In this document: one piece after another, positions 25,901 through 34,659 of the stretch
How the letters are laid out: each line of letters starts with the position of its first letter
Position numbering within the stretch: the stretch's first letter is position 1
Source: Christiangramia salexigens
Lineage (GTDB): Bacteria > Bacteroidota > Bacteroidia > Flavobacteriales > Flavobacteriaceae
DNA: 64,000 nucleotides
Direction: 5' to 3'
Assembly (NCBI RefSeq): GCF_001889005.1
Contig: NZ_CP018153.1
Location: forward strand, 1,956,501 to 2,020,500
Translations under genes and position numbers: made by a program
Notes under the pieces: generated by a model
What the model was told of the DNA's origin: nothing
The model's database searches: none
Seen by the model: the letters and a program-made list of their open reading frames with translations, nothing else

Positions 25901-27313
25901 ATACGCCCCATTCTGCTTACGGCACTTACCGATGTGCTTGGTTTTTTACCCATGGCAGTCTCAGTTTCTGCAGGTGCAGAAGTTCAAAGACCTTTAGCAA
26001 CAGTCGTTATTGGAGGGCTAATTACATCCACACTGTTAACTCTCATTATTTTACCTATACTTTATAAATGGACAGAAGAAAATTCAGGAAAAATGAAGAT
26101 TAATAAGTCAATCCTTGCCGGCGCAATGGTCCTATTCTGCCTTATTATTCCGAATAAATTCACTGCTCAGGAATCACGTGAAATCAGCAGGCAGGAAGCC
26201 GTGAAAAAGGCGATAGAGGAATATCCCTTATTGCAAAAAAAGAGACTGGAAACAGAGCGCCAGAAAGCTGAAAAGATCAGTGCCTGGGACCTTGGAAATA
26301 CTCAGATATTCACAGGTGGTGAAGAACTGAATGATGAGGCAGGGATTTATACCAAATTAGGAGTTCAGCAACAAGGAATTGATATTTTCGGGATTGGCCC
26401 TAAATCCAAACTGCAAAATGAAAAGGTAAGCCTTAGCGAAGCGGCTTTAGATCTTTCAAAAATTGAGTTAGCCAGACAGGTTCAGATCGAATGGATCAAT
26501 GCATATCACGCTAAACGTAAGGTTTTACTCTACAAAAGACTGGACTCGGTGTATAAGCAATTCCAAAAAGCTGTTGATCTAAGGTACGAGGTAGAAGCGA
26601 TCTCAAATCTGGAGAGATTAACCTCCACCAATAAGGTCCGGGAGATCAATCTACAGATGAAGCAGGCTATAAACGATTATTCTTCTGCATTAACCCAACT
26701 AAACCTATGGTTTGCAAATGATGAAGAATATACAGTTCCAAATATTTCAAATTTTGAGTTTAATGAGCCCTTCCTCGAAGAACAAGAGGAACTCCGCGAT
26801 CATCCTGTTATGAACATTTCTGAGCAAAAGATCAAAGTGTCTGAAGCTGAAAGATCAAAAGCTGTTGCTGAATTTCTGCCAGAACTCAATTTGCAATATG
26901 GAATTCAGGAAGTCAATAACACCTCAGGATACAGAAGTTTTCAGGCAGGTATTTCAATACCATTACTTTCCGGAGAAACCTATGCAGCAGTGCGAACCTC
27001 AAAACTGGATAAAGAAATAGCCGAAACAGAACTAAATTATCAGAAAAAGAAATTGGAGAGTGAATATTCAATAGCTCTTCAGAATTATAAGAGATGGGAA
27101 GAATCATGGAGTTATTATCGCGATGAAGGCCTGGATCTAATCAACGAACAGATCAAGGCATCGCTTCTGGCTTTCAATGAAGGCGCTATCCCTTATGTTT
27201 CATTGATCCAGAATCTGGACGATGCTCTGCAAGCCGAATTAAGGGCTCTTGAAGCAATGAAAAATTATGGGATAGCCTTAGCCGAACTAGAATATTTCCA
27301 AAACAACAAATAG
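22982..27313 (+). CDS. CzcA/CusA heavy-metal RND pump fused to a TolC-like outer-membrane factor
   Basis: Fusion protein of 1443 residues. Residues 1-1037 are a heavy-metal RND transporter: N-terminal helix, DFGIIVDGAVIIVES (400-414, proton-relay acidic residues), and two sets of helices with two periplasmic loops. From residue 1038 a new Met begins a signal-like segment (MKINKS...KFTAQ), and residues 1070-1443 are an outer-membrane efflux protein with paired long coiled-coil helices. In most bacteria these are separate proteins. Segment 1038-1063 must cross the inner membrane, or be cut there. The adaptor gene follows eight bases later. The substrate is a divalent or monovalent heavy metal; I cannot say which. 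Confidence 0.9.
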   Translation: MINRIIDFSINNKFIVGLLTCVLIAAGIWSMIKVPIDAQPDITNNQVQVITQAPNLGTQDIEQFVTYPVEIEMSNLPGVKEIRSISRFGLSVVTIVFEDDMGTYLPRQLVSEKLNTVRDEIPDGFGQPSMGPISTGLGEIFQYTLKVEEEYKDDYTPTELRTIQDWIVKRQMSMVPGVVEVNGVGGRIKQYEVAVNTEELRAIGLTISDVFNALEMNNQNTGGAYIEKNHQANFIRGEGLARNISDIKNIVIKNSQGIPITIDNIAEVKIGSAVRYGALTKNGEGETVGGMVMMLKGANSNEVVENVKNRITQIQKSLPEGVSIEPFLDRSELISKTTSTVTQNLLEGGLIVIFVLVVLLGNWRGGLIVASTIPLSLLFAFIMMNIFDVWANLMSLGAIDFGIIVDGAVIIVESTVFVISQKLRSNKPVTQKEKDEIAASSSKKMMNSAFFGQLIILIVFLPILALEGVEGKMFRPMALTFIFAMVGAMILCLTYVPMLSSVFLKESRTTKRSWGDKVVHWLQLRYEPVLNWSLGHAKILVGGALGLLLISILIFTRMGGEFIPQLDEGDIAFHIIQKPGSSLAEGVKTSTKIESLLLDEFPEIEQVVTRFGVSDVPTDPMPMDIGDSFIILKPRSEWVSAESKDELIAKIKKTLSVVPGVSYEFTQPVEMRFNELLTGVREDIAVKLYGEDLNVLAEKAKEMGSLISQVDGVGDMKVEASVGLPQITVDYDRNKLAQYGLNVNELNSLIQSAFAAGKAGVIFDGEKKFDLVVRLTESQRKDISNIKNLYVSLPSGSQIPLKEVADISYLPGPMQISRDNTQRRTYVGVNIRDRDVKSVVEDIREKLDSELQLPPGYYIRYGGAFENFERASKRLLLVVPIALLLIFIFIYFALKSFRQTTMIYMAIPLAAIGGVFALWLRGMPFSISAGVGFIVLFGVAVLNGLVLISGLNELKADGVTDLGERIRLGTKRRIRPILLTALTDVLGFLPMAVSVSAGAEVQRPLATVVIGGLITSTLLTLIILPILYKWTEENSGKMKINKSILAGAMVLFCLIIPNKFTAQESREISRQEAVKKAIEEYPLLQKKRLETERQKAEKISAWDLGNTQIFTGGEELNDEAGIYTKLGVQQQGIDIFGIGPKSKLQNEKVSLSEAALDLSKIELARQVQIEWINAYHAKRKVLLYKRLDSVYKQFQKAVDLRYEVEAISNLERLTSTNKVREINLQMKQAINDYSSALTQLNLWFANDEEYTVPNISNFEFNEPFLEEQEELRDHPVMNISEQKIKVSEAERSKAVAEFLPELNLQYGIQEVNNTSGYRSFQAGISIPLLSGETYAAVRTSKLDKEIAETELNYQKKKLESEYSIALQNYKRWEESWSYYRDEGLDLINEQIKASLLAFNEGAIPYVSLIQNLDDALQAELRALEAMKNYGIALAELEYFQNNK

Positions 27314-27320
27314 AACGAAA

Positions 27321-28505
27321 ATGAAAATAAGATCACTATTAATAATCGCGATACCCCTTTGGGCTTTTATTTCCTGCGGAGAGAAAAAAGAGACCGAAAA
27401 CGGGGATGCAGGTACAACTGAAAAAGAAATCAAAGCTACTATAACACAGGAAGAAGTTATGCTGAGTCAGGCACAATTTGATGCACTGAACATCGAAAAA
27501 GGCAGCCTTCCTACCAGAGTGATGAATGGGTATGTAGAAGTAAATGGTGAACTCGAGGTTCCGCCACAAAATGAGGCAAATGTCACCACGGTCTTTGGCG
27601 CTAATATCACCAAGATCCTGGTTATAGAAGGCGAAAATGTAAAGAAAGGACAGGTACTTGCATACATCACACATCCTGATATTGTTGAGATCCAAAGCGA
27701 GTTCCTTAAGTCCTATAACGATATGGAATTAGCAGAAAAGGAATTTGAAAGACAGGAAAAACTTTATAATGCAGGTGTGGGTTCCGGTGAATTATTCCAA
27801 AGATCTGAAGCCACATTTAAAAGCGCCAAATCAAAATATAATGGCTTAAGATCGCAAATACAACTTATTAATTTGAAGCCTTCAACTATTCTAAACGGTA
27901 ATATACAGCGAAACGTGCCACTTGTGAGTCCAATAGATGGTGCAATACAGAAAGTAAATGTGAAAACGGGACAATTTGTAGAGGCTCAAACCAATCTTTT
28001 CGAAATTGTAAATACTCATCATGTTCATGTGGATCTTATGATCTTTGAAAAGGATGTTTCTAAAGTAAAACAAGGACAAAAAGTTAAGTTCACCGTGGAA
28101 TCCCTTCCCGGAACAGAATTGACGGCAGAGATCTTATCTATTGGTAAAACTTTCGAAGAGAACCCTAAAGCTCTTCACGCACATGCAGAGATCAAGAATA
28201 AACCAGAAGATCTTATCCCGGGTATGTATGTGAGAGGTCGAATTCTTATAAATGATGAAGAACTCACTGCGCTACCCGAAGATGCGATTGTGCGAAATGA
28301 TGGAAAATACTTTATTTTCAGTGTTAATAAAGAGGGAAAAGACTGGAGTTTTAAACCTATAGAAGTTCGAGTTGGAACAGAAGATTCAGGATGGGTACCT
28401 ATCGAGTCATTAAGCCCTATTTCGGAAGGAACAGAGATAAGTTACAACAATGCATATTATCTCATGGCAGAAATGCAAAAAGGTGAAGGTGGCCATAGCC
28501 ACTAA
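27321..28505 (+). CDS. CzcB/CusB-type periplasmic adaptor lipoprotein
   Basis: Membrane-fusion protein of 394 residues that should bridge the RND pump to the outer-membrane factor. The signal ends in lipobox AFISC (Cys19). A lipoyl-like half motif VTTVFGANITKILVIEGENVKKGQ (about 89-112) is followed by a helical hairpin (about 125-180), the second lipoyl half with NVKTGQFVEAQ, and a beta-barrel domain. A His-containing C-terminus (GGHSH) could bind metal. The gene starts eight bases after the pump gene and ends ten bases before a terminator, so it closes the operon. Confidence 0.9.
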   Translation: MKIRSLLIIAIPLWAFISCGEKKETENGDAGTTEKEIKATITQEEVMLSQAQFDALNIEKGSLPTRVMNGYVEVNGELEVPPQNEANVTTVFGANITKILVIEGENVKKGQVLAYITHPDIVEIQSEFLKSYNDMELAEKEFERQEKLYNAGVGSGELFQRSEATFKSAKSKYNGLRSQIQLINLKPSTILNGNIQRNVPLVSPIDGAIQKVNVKTGQFVEAQTNLFEIVNTHHVHVDLMIFEKDVSKVKQGQKVKFTVESLPGTELTAEILSIGKTFEENPKALHAHAEIKNKPEDLIPGMYVRGRILINDEELTALPEDAIVRNDGKYFIFSVNKEGKDWSFKPIEVRVGTEDSGWVPIESLSPISEGTEISYNNAYYLMAEMQKGEGGHSH

Positions 28506-28514
28506 ATAAAGAAA

Positions 28515-28543
28515 AAGCCGACTCTTTCGAGTCGGCTTCTTTG
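28515..28543 (+). terminator. Terminator of the metal-efflux operon
   Basis: Ten-base perfect stem AAGCCGACTC / GAGTCGGCTT with a TTTC loop, followed by CTTTG. It resembles the tRNA-Leu terminator in its GCCGAC core. Confidence 0.85.
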
Positions 28544-28564
28544 TATAATCTAACAGGTAATCTG

Positions 28565-29140
28565 CTATGCATCTTCAAGTATCCTTCCGCTAAAGGCTTC
28601 GTCGATCTCGGTATGGAAAACATGATTAGAATAATTACTGATCGTCTTTACAGACTGAGCCAGGATAATTCCCAGAATATGTTTTTCAGTATATCCGGCG
28701 TCTAAGAATTTCTTTGCCTGTTCTGGGCTGGGATTTCCTCGTGTATCATGCATTACCTTTGTAAATTCTGAAAGTGCCTTCATTTTCTCATCTGGAATCT
28801 CTTTCCCTTCTCTAATAGCATTTGTGACCTCAACCGGAGTTTTAGACATATTGTCTGCTATAAAGCTATGGGCTGCGGTACAGTAACCGCATGCATTCTG
28901 AATACTAAGGGTAACGAATACAACTTCCTGTTCGGGAGGTGTGAATCCGCTCTGTTTTCTAAAATGATTATACCCGGTATCGTAAGTATCCTGAAGTCCA
29001 GGAAGATTTACCATATTCTTGTACATATTTGGGATCATCCCGTTGGCATTATTAGCCTTTTCCAGAAGTTCCTTCTGTTCTCCATTTGCATTTTCCAATT
29101 CAACAGGTTTCAACCCGAGTTTGTACGTATTATTAGACAT
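28565..29140 (-). CDS. Carboxymuconolactone decarboxylase/AhpD-like protein
   Basis: Protein of 191 residues from the AhpD-like alkylhydroperoxidase fold. The redox motif C84-x2-C87-x3-H91 lies in ACGYCTAAHS, with the helix bundle around it typical of the family. The N-terminal GMIPNMYKNMVNLP segment is also characteristic. With both Cys present it should act as a thiol peroxidase or reductase rather than as a true decarboxylase. It lies alone on the minus strand, facing the metal-efflux operon terminator. Confidence 0.88.
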   Translation of the reverse strand: MSNNTYKLGLKPVELENANGEQKELLEKANNANGMIPNMYKNMVNLPGLQDTYDTGYNHFRKQSGFTPPEQEVVFVTLSIQNACGYCTAAHSFIADNMSKTPVEVTNAIREGKEIPDEKMKALSEFTKVMHDTRGNPSPEQAKKFLDAGYTEKHILGIILAQSVKTISNYSNHVFHTEIDEAFSGRILEDA

Positions 29141-29632
29141 ATATAAATTTTTAGTGATTACTGCTGCTTTAGACGTAGGGAAAGTTGCGGAATTACAGTA
29201 TTAACAAAGGTTTAGCAGAAATTGAACCACCCGTATTTCCGTCTTAATCTCGTTCAAAAAATATAATTCTAGATTGCTAGAAGGAATTGGTTTGTGCAGA
29301 TTAAAATCTACAAAAATTGTGATGAGGAGATCTGATCTTTAATTCGTTTGCTAAAAATCAAAAAGGCTTTCTTGCGAAAGCCTTTTTATGAACAACCATT
29401 GGTCTAGTAGGATTAACTCAAGGGCAGAAATACATTATTTACATCTTTAACAGTCTAACCAACAAATTTTAATAATTATTCAAAGATAATTTTTTTCTTT
29501 TATCTGTTTAATTGTTTAACATTTTATTTAAACAAATTAAGTTTTCGTTTTAGTTAGTTGAATTAAAAGTTTAAATCTATTAAACTGATTAACAAAATTA
29601 TATAAAACATACTCAAGCTTTATCCCTTTCTG
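29141..29632. other. AT-rich intergenic region, possible small-RNA or 3' UTR
   Basis: No protein gene is seen in these 492 bases. They hold a clear hairpin terminator (29360-29387) and a perfect inverted repeat TTGTTTAA/TTAAACAA at 29512-29535. The terminator lies 245 bases beyond the end of the PLP decarboxylase, so that gene has a long 3' untranslated tail, or a separate small RNA lies here on the minus strand. Confidence 0.45.
29360..29387. terminator. Symmetrical hairpin terminator
   Basis: Perfect 12-base stem AAAAAGGCTTTC / GAAAGCCTTTTT with a TTGC loop. The A-run and T-run let it work on either strand. The gene it serves is unclear, as it is 245 bases from the PLP decarboxylase stop. 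Confidence 0.85.
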
Positions 29633-31084
29633 CTATACAACATAGGCTTTCACTAAATTTTCTTTTTTCTCTTTCAGGATCCCAAGCAACAGCTCGATTT
29701 TATCCAGATGTGTCCTGTAAGCAAGAACCGCAACCCTTATCCAAAACACACCATTAATGCTCGTTGAAGAAAGGAATATTCTTCCATCTTTTCTAACTTC
29801 CTCAAGAAGCCTGTTGTTGAAATCGTTGGCCGATCCATTTTGAGGGACAAAGCGAACCATTGCAACAGACAATTCGGGGTTTGGACCTACTTGAAATCCG
29901 TCAATTTTTCCTATCTCTTCATGAAAGTATCGAGCCAGGTAAAGTTTCTCCTCCAGAGCTGCCCTAAATGGTCTGAGCCCAAAAAGTTTTAAGGGCAACC
30001 ATAACCTCATCCCACGGAAATGTTTGGTAAGCTCAGGAGATATATCAGCAGGTGAAATTTCCTCATTCGCATCTGCAGTATCCTGCATATAATCTGCCAT
30101 ATAATGATGCACCTTTAAAAGTGCCTGTTTATTCTTTACAAGAATAGCTCCGGTACCAAAGGGCAGGAACAAAGATTTATGAGGGTCTAGAGTAATAGAA
30201 TCTGCCTTCTCAACGCCCTTAAATTTAGTTTCTAGTTCAGAAACCAATTTGAAGAACCCACCATAAGCCGCATCGATATGAAACCAGAGATCATACCTTT
30301 CTGCTATCTCAGCGATAGATTGTATTGGATCTATAGCCCCAGTATTTGTAGTACCCAGTGACGCATTGATAAAGAAAGGGATCAAACCATCTTTTTTATC
30401 CTTTATAATAGCCTTTTCCAATTCGGCTGCTGAAAGGCGAAGGTCTTCATCTAATGCTATATATCTTAAATGCGCTTCAGAAAGTCCCGCTATACGAATG
30501 GCTTTTTGGATGGAATGATGAGCTTGTTCTGAAAGGTAGATCACTGCTTTATCAAAGTCTCTGGCCTTTAGTTTATGAGCTTCCCTGGCCGTTACCATTG
30601 CCATCAAATTTGCAATAGAGCCGCCGGAAGTAAGGTTCCCGGCAGAATTCTCGGGAAAGCCCATGAGTCTGCACATCCAGCGCAGCAACATATTCTCAAG
30701 TCTTACAGCGCCGGGAGCCGCGAAAAATACCCCCGCATATCGATTGTTAACCGCTGCGATATAGTCTCCTAAGGCAGAAGGATAAAGTCCGCCTCCAGGA
30801 ATATATCCCATATGCCCTCCCGATGCCGGATTGATCCCGGTAGTATTTAAATGTCTGGAATTGCCTTCCAGCAATCTATCTAGACTAGTGGCTTCTTCTG
30901 AAATATCGAATTCGAGAATGCCTTTACCTTTTTGATCTTCATGATAATAGGCTTTTTCATGTTCAAGATCGTCTATGAAATCATGGGAATAGCTCAGTAC
31001 TTTATTTTCCCAATTTTTACGCTTGTCTCCGGAAGGCTCCAACTCCCTTGAGATGCGTTCGAGCTCTTTTAATTTTTCGATCAT
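29633..31084 (-). CDS. PLP-dependent group II decarboxylase
   Basis: Cytoplasmic amino-acid decarboxylase of 483 residues. PLP-site residues are in place: TSGGSIANL (152-160), the stacking His190 in EQAHHS, Asp271 in HIDAAYGG and Lys303 in DPHKSLFLPFG, which forms the Schiff base. The overall length and motifs match the aromatic-L-amino-acid/L-2,4-diaminobutyrate decarboxylase group. The substrate could be tryptophan, tyrosine, phenylalanine or another amino acid. The gene follows an M20 peptidase with a 27-base gap, so peptide hydrolysis could supply its substrate. Confidence 0.88.
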   Translation of the reverse strand: MIEKLKELERISRELEPSGDKRKNWENKVLSYSHDFIDDLEHEKAYYHEDQKGKGILEFDISEEATSLDRLLEGNSRHLNTTGINPASGGHMGYIPGGGLYPSALGDYIAAVNNRYAGVFFAAPGAVRLENMLLRWMCRLMGFPENSAGNLTSGGSIANLMAMVTAREAHKLKARDFDKAVIYLSEQAHHSIQKAIRIAGLSEAHLRYIALDEDLRLSAAELEKAIIKDKKDGLIPFFINASLGTTNTGAIDPIQSIAEIAERYDLWFHIDAAYGGFFKLVSELETKFKGVEKADSITLDPHKSLFLPFGTGAILVKNKQALLKVHHYMADYMQDTADANEEISPADISPELTKHFRGMRLWLPLKLFGLRPFRAALEEKLYLARYFHEEIGKIDGFQVGPNPELSVAMVRFVPQNGSANDFNNRLLEEVRKDGRIFLSSTSINGVFWIRVAVLAYRTHLDKIELLLGILKEKKENLVKAYVV

Positions 31085-31111
31085 TCTAATATCCTGCTAT
31101 TTTATGGGCTT

Positions 31112-32434
31112 CTACTTCTTCTTAAATTTTTCCATTTTAGAGAGTCTGTACATTAATATTGCAGCTCTCTTCGCCTGCCTGCTAAGCATCTTCAGGTTAC
31201 CCGTTTCATTGATAGTATGATCATCTGCACCGCTAAGCCCGAGTCCATCCACAGCCATTTCAATATGCCCCGAAGTAAATGAAATATCGGCTGCTCCGGC
31301 ATTTCGTGGATTAACCGCATAAACCTTTCCGAAGCCTAGATCCTGACTGATCGCATCATAATATTTCAGCAATGTGGAATTACCTTCAGACGGTGCCAGT
31401 GGAGGGTATCCACCCTCGTCAAAGCTAAGCTCAGCCTTTGTTTGAGGATAATTTTTATCCAAAATATCCTGCATGGTCTTCTTGGACTTTTCTAATTGAT
31501 CAATTGAAATTGCCCTGATATCTCCTTTTACAATAGCTTTCTGCGCCACAACATTCGTTTTTCCATAAGCAGATCCACCTGTACCGTCTTCCTTAACATC
31601 TACTGAAGTTCCACCCAGAATAAAGCCTGGGTTAAAGGTTAGATTTTCCTCACTCGCCAGCTGCTCATGAAATTCATTTAAAATTCGGGACGCTTCAAAA
31701 ATAGCTCCTGAACCCACCTTATCTGTAAATACCTGTGACGAATGCGCAGCATTACCCTCTACCTTTAAACTCCAGCCAAGTGCTCCCCTTCTAGAGATTA
31801 CGATGGTTTCCGGGTTTCCATCTCCATTTTCAAATCCCAGAGCAACATCTGCCCATTTTGCACCATCAATGAGGTCCTTTTTTGAAAGTTCAATAGGCGA
31901 TCCGCTTTTCTCCTCATCACCCGTCATAACGATCCTTATCGACATATTATCAAGTACACCGGCATCTTTAAGTGCTTGCATAGCCTGGATAATTACTACA
32001 TCTCCACCTTTCATATCTGCCACTCCGGGAGCTTTCATTATAGAGTCATTCAGCATTTCTGAACTTTGAAACGGACTGTCCAGTTCAAAGACCGTATCCA
32101 AATGACCAATTAGCAATAGCTTTAGACCCGGCTTACCTTCTTTGGTTGCGATAAGGTGACCGGCTCTGCCAAAGGCTTCACCAGATGTTAGACGTGCATC
32201 AAATCCCAGTTTCACCAGTTCTTTTCTAAACAACTCTCCTACCTGTTTTACTCCTTCAAAATTCATGGTTCCGCTATTGATGTTAACGGCTTTTTTAAGT
32301 AGCTCCAGCGAGTTGTCGTTATGTTTATCTACAGATCTTACGATCTTCTTTTCAACCCGGTTAAGCTGAGCCGATGAGATGAAAGGCAGATTAAGAACTA
32401 AAAGAAGGATAAAGGTTTTCAGAATAGAATGCAT
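31112..32434 (-). CDS. M20 family exported carboxypeptidase
   Basis: Zinc peptidase of 440 residues similar to glutamate carboxypeptidase. A signal peptide (about 1-22, ending SSAQ) sends it to the periplasm. Metal motifs: LIGHLDTVF (near 107-115), GVADMKGGD (near 136-144), TGDEEKSG (near 171-178), and a C-terminal SGADDHTINE with the last His ligand. It is followed 27 bases later by the PLP decarboxylase gene, forming a probable operon. Substrates are likely peptides or N-acyl amino acids. Confidence 0.9.
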   Translation of the reverse strand: MHSILKTFILLLVLNLPFISSAQLNRVEKKIVRSVDKHNDNSLELLKKAVNINSGTMNFEGVKQVGELFRKELVKLGFDARLTSGEAFGRAGHLIATKEGKPGLKLLLIGHLDTVFELDSPFQSSEMLNDSIMKAPGVADMKGGDVVIIQAMQALKDAGVLDNMSIRIVMTGDEEKSGSPIELSKKDLIDGAKWADVALGFENGDGNPETIVISRRGALGWSLKVEGNAAHSSQVFTDKVGSGAIFEASRILNEFHEQLASEENLTFNPGFILGGTSVDVKEDGTGGSAYGKTNVVAQKAIVKGDIRAISIDQLEKSKKTMQDILDKNYPQTKAELSFDEGGYPPLAPSEGNSTLLKYYDAISQDLGFGKVYAVNPRNAGAADISFTSGHIEMAVDGLGLSGADDHTINETGNLKMLSRQAKRAAILMYRLSKMEKFKKK

Positions 32435-32591
32435 AGAATTGAAAATTAAAAAAGAGGACCAGTGCCTCAGAAATTAGTTAATGAAACTCCCCGGGAATGG
32501 GAATTTATTTCGTTACCGATAAAAATACAAAAAGGGGTTGACTTATTCTTTCAGGAAAGATCATTGAATTTTTCAATTTAGTGATCTCGTT

Positions 32592-33146
32592 TTAAGCTTT
32601 CCAGTCCCATAAGATCACCGCCCATTCTTTTCCGCTGGATTCGGTATAGTTATCTATCACTTTAAAACCGATCCTTTGATGGGCTTTAAGAGAACGGGAA
32701 TTTTCTACTGCAACCTCGGTAATGCAAAATTCATATTTCTTATGAAAATAGTTGCGGTATGCATCATACGCCCTATCCAGCAATCGGTTACCTCGGAAAT
32801 TTCTGGAGATACATACCTGACCAACGATAAGGTAAGTATAATCATTGAGTGGTTTGCCACCATATGTAAGCTCACTAAACCTCTTAAACATTGGATTCAG
32901 CATAGGTAGAAGTGCTTCAGAAGCCCGGGTTAGAGCAAGAATATAACCAGCAAGTTCTGCATTTTCTTCAATTAGTAAATGTGCTTCAGCATCATTCATA
33001 TTTTTTAGCTGACCAAAATTATGCTGGCAAGTCAGAAAACCCTGAGAAATTATCTCTTTCTCGTCAAGATTTTGCTTCAAATTTGCAAATTGCAATTTTA
33101 AAATCTTCTGGAGATCCTCGTCGGTTTGGGCAAGTCTGAAGTTCAT
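32592..33146 (-). CDS. GNAT family N-acetyltransferase
   Basis: Protein of 184 residues with the GNAT fold: an N-terminal helix pair, the core strand YLIVGQVCISRNFRGNRL (about 105-122), which carries the acetyl-CoA P-loop as RGNRLLD, and the late motif ENSRSLKAHQRIGFKVID (143-160). The acceptor substrate is unknown. The gene stands alone, with 157 empty bases before the M20 gene. Confidence 0.85.
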   Translation of the reverse strand: MNFRLAQTDEDLQKILKLQFANLKQNLDEKEIISQGFLTCQHNFGQLKNMNDAEAHLLIEENAELAGYILALTRASEALLPMLNPMFKRFSELTYGGKPLNDYTYLIVGQVCISRNFRGNRLLDRAYDAYRNYFHKKYEFCITEVAVENSRSLKAHQRIGFKVIDNYTESSGKEWAVILWDWKA

Positions 33147-33275
33147 GAGCAGCTAAATCAGTTTCTTATTATTCTATCATATAAAAATAAAAAGCAGAAT
33201 CGGCTAATCCATAAAATTAATGTGGTTTCTTAATCCATAAGAAAAAGATATGTAGGCAGAAGGAATTCTGGATAC

Positions 33276-33896
33276 TTATTGCATCAATGCCTGAAGTTTA
33301 TCCACGAACAACCCAATATCATAACCGTCCACAAGTGCATGATGCACATGAACAGATAAAGGCATGGATCTGTGAGAGCCCTGAGTGGTCATTTTCCCAA
33401 CCGAGATCTTTGGACTGCTATCCTCCATTGAAAAACTCCTGGCGTGACTTAGTGAAGTGAAATCTATCCAGGGATTAGCAGAAAAATGAATAACATTTGA
33501 ACCCATTTTTTCCGGAAATAATCCACTGCCATTTTTAACCCGGTGGATCTCCTTCCCAACATTTTCTTTAAAGACCTTCAAGTTCTTGTTATAGTCTATA
33601 TAAGAAAAGCCAAAAGTGTGATCTTCCCTTAAAATAGTAGCCGAGATATCTATCTGTTCATATTCATAAACCCTGTTTTCCTGAATTCGGTATCTGAAAG
33701 CTCTGGTTTGATTTACAGCGGTGGCTACCTGATGCAGGTAATAGACAAAGAATGAAACATCCAATTCCTTGCTCCGTTGGTATGCACCTGTGCAATCTAT
33801 CTTAAGGCTCATCCCATAAAAAGGTTCTTCAAATTTTGAAAAAAATTCAAAGTGCTCCTTGCGGTTCCAGCTTTTCAGGTCTATTTCTTTTCTCAT
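33276..33896 (-). CDS. Chloramphenicol acetyltransferase (CatA) family protein
   Basis: Trimeric acetyltransferase fold, 206 residues, close to the usual 210-220. The active-site motif HHALVDG (185-191) supplies catalytic His186 and structural Asp190, and FSANPWIDFTSLSH (138-151) supplies the oxyanion-binding Ser148. An N-terminal NRKEHFEFF segment (11-19) is also typical of CatA. All residues needed for CoA-dependent 3-O-acetylation are present. Chromosomal copies in Flavobacteria may be native enzymes and need not give resistance. No mobile element is near. Confidence 0.88.
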   Translation of the reverse strand: MRKEIDLKSWNRKEHFEFFSKFEEPFYGMSLKIDCTGAYQRSKELDVSFFVYYLHQVATAVNQTRAFRYRIQENRVYEYEQIDISATILREDHTFGFSYIDYNKNLKVFKENVGKEIHRVKNGSGLFPEKMGSNVIHFSANPWIDFTSLSHARSFSMEDSSPKISVGKMTTQGSHRSMPLSVHVHHALVDGYDIGLFVDKLQALMQ

Positions 33897-33998
33897 TACT
33901 GCAAGACATTAAAAGGAAATTTTTTACAAACTTCCCTTTTTTTGTGCGAATATATGCAGAATTAAATGCTGTAAAAATAAAGACCCCTTAACATCTGA

Positions 33999-34439
33999 TC
34001 AAAAGGACATGACAAATCTCATCCCTGTGGAATGGGTTCCGGTAAACTTATAATATTGAAGATCTGGAGTAATCTGTAACTTAGCTTTGGCTATGGCCGA
34101 CTCCTGTAAATTATTTATACGTTTGATCCTATTGGAATTCACAGCAATCTTTCCTATCCCTATTCCTGTAAAAGTTGCTCCACCCAGGCTACCAAGAAGC
34201 CCAAAAAAGAATCCTCCATAACTTTCTTCACCCATCATAACTATCGAGCCAACCATCGTAGCTCCACCAATAGCGGTATATAAAACACCTGTCTTTTTCT
34301 GCTGTTTAGCTGTTTCTAGATAAATATTTAGTTCTTCGGGTGAAGATTGCTGTAGGTTTTCTACGGAATACAGGCGTTGAGCATTACAGGTCACTCCTGC
34401 AAAAAGGAGAAAAACTAGGATAAATTGAAAACTTTTCAT
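33999..34439 (-). CDS. Exported small protein with glycine-rich membrane segments
   Basis: Protein of 146 residues that I cannot assign to a named family. A signal peptide (about 1-20) is followed by a short Gln/Lys-rich helix (residues 27-49) and two glycine-rich hydrophobic segments (about 53-68 and 75-101) separated by a MGEESYG turn. These look like glycine-zipper helices. The C-terminus is basic with an aromatic MRFVMSF end. It stands between the CAT gene and a lipoprotein gene on the same strand. Confidence 0.6.
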   Translation of the reverse strand: MKSFQFILVFLLFAGVTCNAQRLYSVENLQQSSPEELNIYLETAKQQKKTGVLYTAIGGATMVGSIVMMGEESYGGFFFGLLGSLGGATFTGIGIGKIAVNSNRIKRINNLQESAIAKAKLQITPDLQYYKFTGTHSTGMRFVMSF

Positions 34440-34613
34440 TTTGGTTTAATTGGTTAGTTAGTACAAAAATCAACCTGATGTTTACCTAGCAACGAACCGG
34501 AATGATTCATCCACTTTGTTAAACAACTGTTAAAGGCGAAAGTTACTTCTTTTAACTTAAACCGTGATAATTTTTTTAAATTGAGCTATCGTTCTGGATT
34601 TTAAACACAAAAA

Positions 34614-34645
34614 AAGGCCTGGCAAATGCCAGACCCTTCTTTTTT
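34614..34645 (-). terminator. Terminator of the FISUMP-like lipoprotein gene
   Basis: Hairpin with CTGGC / GCCAG core and AAGG / CCTT flanks, with an A-run on the left that serves as the T-run on the minus strand. It lies 15 bases past the lipoprotein stop. Confidence 0.75.
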
Positions 34646-34659
34646 AATGATCTTAATTT

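Noticed and set aside
33276-33896. Apparent loss of active-site serine in the CAT homologue (WIDF in place of WVSF)
   Set aside because: On alignment with CatA forms I recall, the oxyanion serine is the later one in the FTS segment (Ser148), which is present; the WxDF position varies in true enzymes.
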